Below, piece by piece: positions 61,054 to 64,000 of a stretch of 64,000 nt of DNA. The translations under genes were made by a program, and so were the position numbers. Numbering within the stretch: position 1 is the stretch's first letter; every line of letters starts with the position of its first letter. Source of the stretch: Bacteroidales bacterium (GTDB lineage Bacteria > Bacteroidota > Bacteroidia > Bacteroidales > UBA932); NCBI GenBank assembly GCA_024691765.1, contig JAILNI010000049.1, positions 1 through 64,000 of the forward strand, given 5' to 3'. The notes under the pieces were generated by a model. The model did no database searches. It was given only the letters and a program-made list of their open reading frames with translations, and was not told where the DNA came from.

Positions 61054-62623
61054 TTCCAAGGGTGAAATTAACCCCTCCGGCAACGTGTGTCGGGGAATAT
61101 GCGGTTTTTGCGTTAAGCAGGTTTCCGGCCTGCGCCCAGGCCGAGAGATTGCGTGCGAAAATATACTCGCCGTAAAGGCCCAGATCTACGAATCCGGGTA
61201 TGTGAACCAGGTTCGAATCCCTCGCGGTCAGCGCCCTGCATCGGAGGCCAGCGAAGATATGCCTGTTCCAGTTGTAGACCGCGGAAGTCTCCATCTCGAA
61301 TGCGGCCGGAAGCAGGTATGCTGCCCCCTTGGCCAGGGTGTTGTAGGCGTATCGCGCGTCCATGTTCACGTCGAGGCGCTCGCTCTTCCAGTTCAGCAGG
61401 GCCTTCCCCCAGTACTGCTCGTAATCAGCATAGGCCACTCCCGGAATGAAGAGGCCGCCGCTTACGGCAAGGCCCTGTACGCAGGAGTCTTCCAGCTTTT
61501 GCCATCCTCCCGAGAAATCATACTGCAGATGCTTGAAAAGGGAACCGCGTATGTCGAGCGACGCGCTTATCCTCTCGACTGTAGCCTTGAAGGACGTAAG
61601 GTAGGACGCATTGAACCAGTGGTCCTTCTCCTTGAAGGCAGCATAATCCGAAAGGAACTGGCCTCCCCCGAGGGCAGCCGTCACTTTGACCGCTCCATTC
61701 GGGGCCAGCCATTCGACAGAGAGGTCGGGATGCAGGGTGAGTTTTTCCGACAGCGCTATCCTTGCGCCTCCGTAAAGCGTGAAGTTCCCCACCGAATAAA
61801 CGGCTTTTGGTGCGGCGGAATTGAGGACCGCAGGAGCGAATACTCCACCACCGAACCAGCTTCCCTGGGAATGCACGTCGACGCGGAGCCTGAAGCTCTG
61901 TCCTATCTCAGGGCACACGAAGCCGTCCGCCTCATAACCGAACTCCTCAATCCTGCCAAGCGTGCCGGCGGCATCGGAACCGTAGTGGAATCCTGCATCG
62001 AAATCGTAGGTGACGGGCAAGTCGGGAGTATTCGAATGTATGTTCATCTGAACCCCAGCCTTGTGATATGCCGAGGAGAGCATGTCGTCTTTGGTATAAA
62101 TGCCCTTGTAAGCGGCATCGGCCGAAAAATCGAAGGTTTCCTTGTTCCAGCGTACGATAGCTCCGGCGCCAAGGCCGTAATCGTGGCCGTTGTAATCGGC
62201 CCTGGTATCGTGAGAACGATATTTGCCGCCGTATCCGTCGAAGGAAAGATACTCGCTGTTGCGCACAAGCCCCATGGGGAAAGGAGTGAAAACGGCCCTT
62301 ACCACAGGATGGAAGCTGTAGCCCGCTCCGGCCCGGAGGTACAGCAGGCTGCCGTCGAAGGGCCTGGATTCCGGCTCCATGGAAATGGCGTAGGGCTCGA
62401 AAGCGTACGCTCCCTTGTATGCGGTCGGGAATACGCTGTAGTCGATGTTGGTCTTGAACTGGGTCAGCGAATCCGGTATAGACATGCCTATGCCCGTCTT
62501 GTGGACGTCCGCCATGCGTGTCTGGTAATCGTTGGTAACCTGAACCTCAGGGTTAAGGTTCTGCGCCAGTGCCGGCAAGCCTGCCAGCAGGAAGGATACG
62601 ATAATGAAGGATATCTTTTTCAT
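61037..62623 (-). CDS. Outer-membrane beta-barrel protein without plug, TonB-receptor-like
   Basis: 528 residues. Signal peptide (MKKISFIIVSFLLAGLPALA), then beta strands throughout ending GGVNFTLGICLKL. The C-terminal pattern (FVDLGLYGEYIFARNLSAWA, QAGNLLNAKTAYSP) resembles the last strands of TonB-dependent receptors, but no plug domain is present. It follows a TPR protein by 2 bp, a pairing common in this phylum. Function unknown. Confidence 0.72.
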   Translation of the reverse strand: MKKISFIIVSFLLAGLPALAQNLNPEVQVTNDYQTRMADVHKTGIGMSIPDSLTQFKTNIDYSVFPTAYKGAYAFEPYAISMEPESRPFDGSLLYLRAGAGYSFHPVVRAVFTPFPMGLVRNSEYLSFDGYGGKYRSHDTRADYNGHDYGLGAGAIVRWNKETFDFSADAAYKGIYTKDDMLSSAYHKAGVQMNIHSNTPDLPVTYDFDAGFHYGSDAAGTLGRIEEFGYEADGFVCPEIGQSFRLRVDVHSQGSWFGGGVFAPAVLNSAAPKAVYSVGNFTLYGGARIALSEKLTLHPDLSVEWLAPNGAVKVTAALGGGQFLSDYAAFKEKDHWFNASYLTSFKATVERISASLDIRGSLFKHLQYDFSGGWQKLEDSCVQGLAVSGGLFIPGVAYADYEQYWGKALLNWKSERLDVNMDARYAYNTLAKGAAYLLPAAFEMETSAVYNWNRHIFAGLRCRALTARDSNLVHIPGFVDLGLYGEYIFARNLSAWAQAGNLLNAKTAYSPTHVAGGVNFTLGICLKL

Positions 62624-62625
62624 CG

Positions 62626-64000
62626 CTAAATGACCAGTTTGGATAGACGTTCGGAGACGAGTTTCGCGATGTCGTCGCCTTCATCGGCAGGCGTGTATCC
62701 GTCGCGTATGCTTTCAAGAGTAGCCTTCGCCTGGGCATCCTTGCCCTGGGCGAGGAACACGTCGGCGAGGGTTATGTAGCAGCGGGCGAGCCAGTAGCTC
62801 TGGGAACCGAAGGTCGCCGAATACTCGTACACTTTGTTCTCGGCTTCGGAATAGCGGCCCCTGTCGTAAAGATCCTGAACCGTCATCCATGCCGACTCAG
62901 CCCCTTCGGGCGTCGATGTAAGCCCCGCCAGCTTTCCGTAGATGGCATAAGCTTCTTCACGACGGCTGGTAGCCAGGAGCGCCTTCGCCTTTGCGAATTC
63001 AGACTCGCGCCTGATGCTTCCCGGATAGTCCGAAGCGGCGATTTCGTCGGCGGCAGCGATTACCTCGTTCCACATCTTTGCGCCGGAAGCGGAACGGAGA
63101 CGTCCAAGCCTGGCTGCAGACACGTTCTCGGGCATCATCGCCATTTCGCCCAGGCGGACATATCCGGCGTAAGCGTCCTGGAAACGTTCGAGCTCATATG
63201 AAAGGTTTGCATACGAAAGAGCCGCGCTCTCCGCGAATGAACCTTCCTTGAGGTACTTGTCCACTGCGGCGAAGCATTCGACCGCCTTCTCCTTCTCGCC
63301 CAGGCGGCGGTAGGAGTCGGCCAGGTAGAAGGTGGCGTCTCCCCTTCGAGTGCCGTCCGGATAGTCGGAAAGATACTTGCGAAGGTAGCTGACCGCCTGG
63401 TTGTAGTTCCCGGCGATGTATATCTGCTCGGCCGTGTTGAAGTAAACGGCTTCCTTCTCAGCAGTGGTTTTTCCTATGCTTAGGCCGTTCTTTTCGACAT
63501 ACTCTATGTACTTCTCGGGCTCTCCCGTCGTCTGGTATATGGAATTGATGGCCAGGAGGGCCTCTTCGGAATACTCGCTGTCCGGCATGAGGTCAACCAC
63601 CTGCATATACTCGTTCAGGGCGGTTTCATACTGTCCTAGGTTCCTGAAGGCCATTCCCTTGCCTATGAGGGCCCTGGCCGCGAAGGTGGCGTCGGACGTG
63701 CGGCTGCGCAGGGTTTCGAAACTGCGTATGGCGTTCGCGTAATCGCCGTTCTCCATCTGAGCCCGGCCGAGTTCATACATGGTTTCGGAGAAGAGAGGGG
63801 CGTCGGAGGAGGCTTTCAGCACCTCGCGGAGCACCTCAACCTTCCCCTTCTTGTCTCCCGAAAGACCAAGGGCAAGCGCCTCCTGATAGTACGGGTATAT
63901 TTTGTCGGGAGACGAGAATTCTGAACGCACCTTGCGGTAAGCCTTCACGGCCGACTTGTAGTCATGGCGTGCGAAATCGCAGTCGGCTCTGCGCGTGAGG
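62626..64000 (-). CDS. Tetratricopeptide-repeat protein, 5' end cut by window edge
   Basis: At least 458 residues are visible; the frame stays open through base 64000, so the apparent GTG start at 63948 is internal. Tandem TPR-like helix pairs run throughout: ALIGKGMAFRNLGQYETALN, TAEQIYIAGNYNQAVSYLRK, ATFYLADSYRRLGEKEKAVE, LARCYITLADVFLAQGKDAQ. Such proteins act as scaffolds, often periplasmic in this phylum; the missing N-terminus would show whether a signal peptide exists. It is cotranscribed with the downstream barrel (2 bp gap). Confidence 0.85.
   Translation of the reverse strand, partial: LTRRADCDFARHDYKSAVKAYRKVRSEFSSPDKIYPYYQEALALGLSGDKKGKVEVLREVLKASSDAPLFSETMYELGRAQMENGDYANAIRSFETLRSRTSDATFAARALIGKGMAFRNLGQYETALNEYMQVVDLMPDSEYSEEALLAINSIYQTTGEPEKYIEYVEKNGLSIGKTTAEKEAVYFNTAEQIYIAGNYNQAVSYLRKYLSDYPDGTRRGDATFYLADSYRRLGEKEKAVECFAAVDKYLKEGSFAESAALSYANLSYELERFQDAYAGYVRLGEMAMMPENVSAARLGRLRSASGAKMWNEVIAAADEIAASDYPGSIRRESEFAKAKALLATSRREEAYAIYGKLAGLTSTPEGAESAWMTVQDLYDRGRYSEAENKVYEYSATFGSQSYWLARCYITLADVFLAQGKDAQAKATLESIRDGYTPADEGDDIAKLVSERLSKLVI

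Noticed and set aside
61085..62629. 514-codon open frame on the plus strand
   Set aside because: Antisense to the barrel protein, which has a signal peptide and terminal aromatic strands.
63946..63948. GTG as the start of the TPR protein
   Set aside because: The reading frame continues open to the window edge with TPR-like sequence, so the true start lies outside.

Overview
The window comes from the chromosome of a Bacteroidales-type member of the Bacteroidota, probably an uncultured, GC-rich, gut-associated lineage (inference). Four things support this. Promoters throughout fit the Bacteroidota sigma-ABfr pattern, a -7 box TAnnTTTG with TTTG 19-20 bp upstream. Glycine decarboxylase is split into gcvPA and gcvPB. 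Protein families typical of the phylum are present (DUF4249 lipoprotein beside a TonB-dependent receptor, DUF4954, TGS-linked nucleoside kinase, split Tdh/Kbl threonine catabolism). Shine-Dalgarno sequences are scarce. Genes are packed very tightly, with 1-4 bp overlaps in operons and convergent pairs that share stop-codon bases.

Layout. 1-4.3 kb (minus): Kef-type antiporter, family 4 glycosyltransferase and a CobW-type GTPase that is cut by the left edge. 4.4-5.8 kb (plus): an Omp85-like barrel and its terminator. 5.8-11.6 kb (minus): coiled-coil secreted protein, then FakA, FakB, a GNAT-like protein, PlsX and acyl carrier protein, which look like a fatty-acid activation and phospholipid operon. 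11.7-13.3 kb: nucleoside kinase. 13.4-18.7 kb (plus): an outer-membrane barrel fused by spacing to a polyamine ABC transporter (PotA, B, C, D), with a PotD that carries a C-terminal membrane anchor. 18.7-20.7 kb (minus): PrsW protease and DUF819. 20.7-24.1 kb (plus): HerA-like ATPase, M23 lipoprotein and a small lipoprotein. 24.1-25.3 kb: a GC-rich hairpin block followed by an AT-rich hicAB toxin-antitoxin island. 25.3-28.7 kb (plus): YccF, a voltage-gated K+ channel, a TSCPD protein and DUF4954. 28.7-35.4 kb (minus): the complete glycine cleavage operon with lpdA and trmO. 35.4-36.6 kb: a membrane LytTR regulator, an operator array, a candidate divergent small RNA and tRNA-Phe. 36.6-40.8 kb (minus): lipoprotein, TonB receptor and DUF4249. 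40.9-43.4 kb (plus): SppA and a barrel protein. 43.4-49.5 kb (minus): degenerate PriA, OmpA lipoprotein, lysoplasmalogenase, DUF1343, GlmM, L31 and tRNA-Glu. 49.6-52 kb (plus): small membrane protein and an S9 peptidase. 52-54.2 kb: divergent tdh and kbl. 54.2-64 kb (minus): TPR protein and outer-membrane barrel, then gyrB-pgpH-tig-clpP-clpX.

How the genes fit together. Tdh plus Kbl turn threonine into glycine and acetyl-CoA, and the glycine cleavage operon 17 kb away can oxidise that glycine. FakAB, PlsX and ACP connect exogenous or recycled fatty acids to phospholipid synthesis. Several core proteins are reduced: ClpX has no N-terminal zinc domain, trigger factor has no PPIase domain, and PriA has lost its helicase motifs.

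The most interesting non-coding locus is at 36.23-36.50 kb. A 20-bp-phased array of GTCAC repeats lies between a membrane LytTR regulator and a divergent promoter-terminator unit with no reading frame. The layout resembles a LytTR regulator driving a regulatory RNA.
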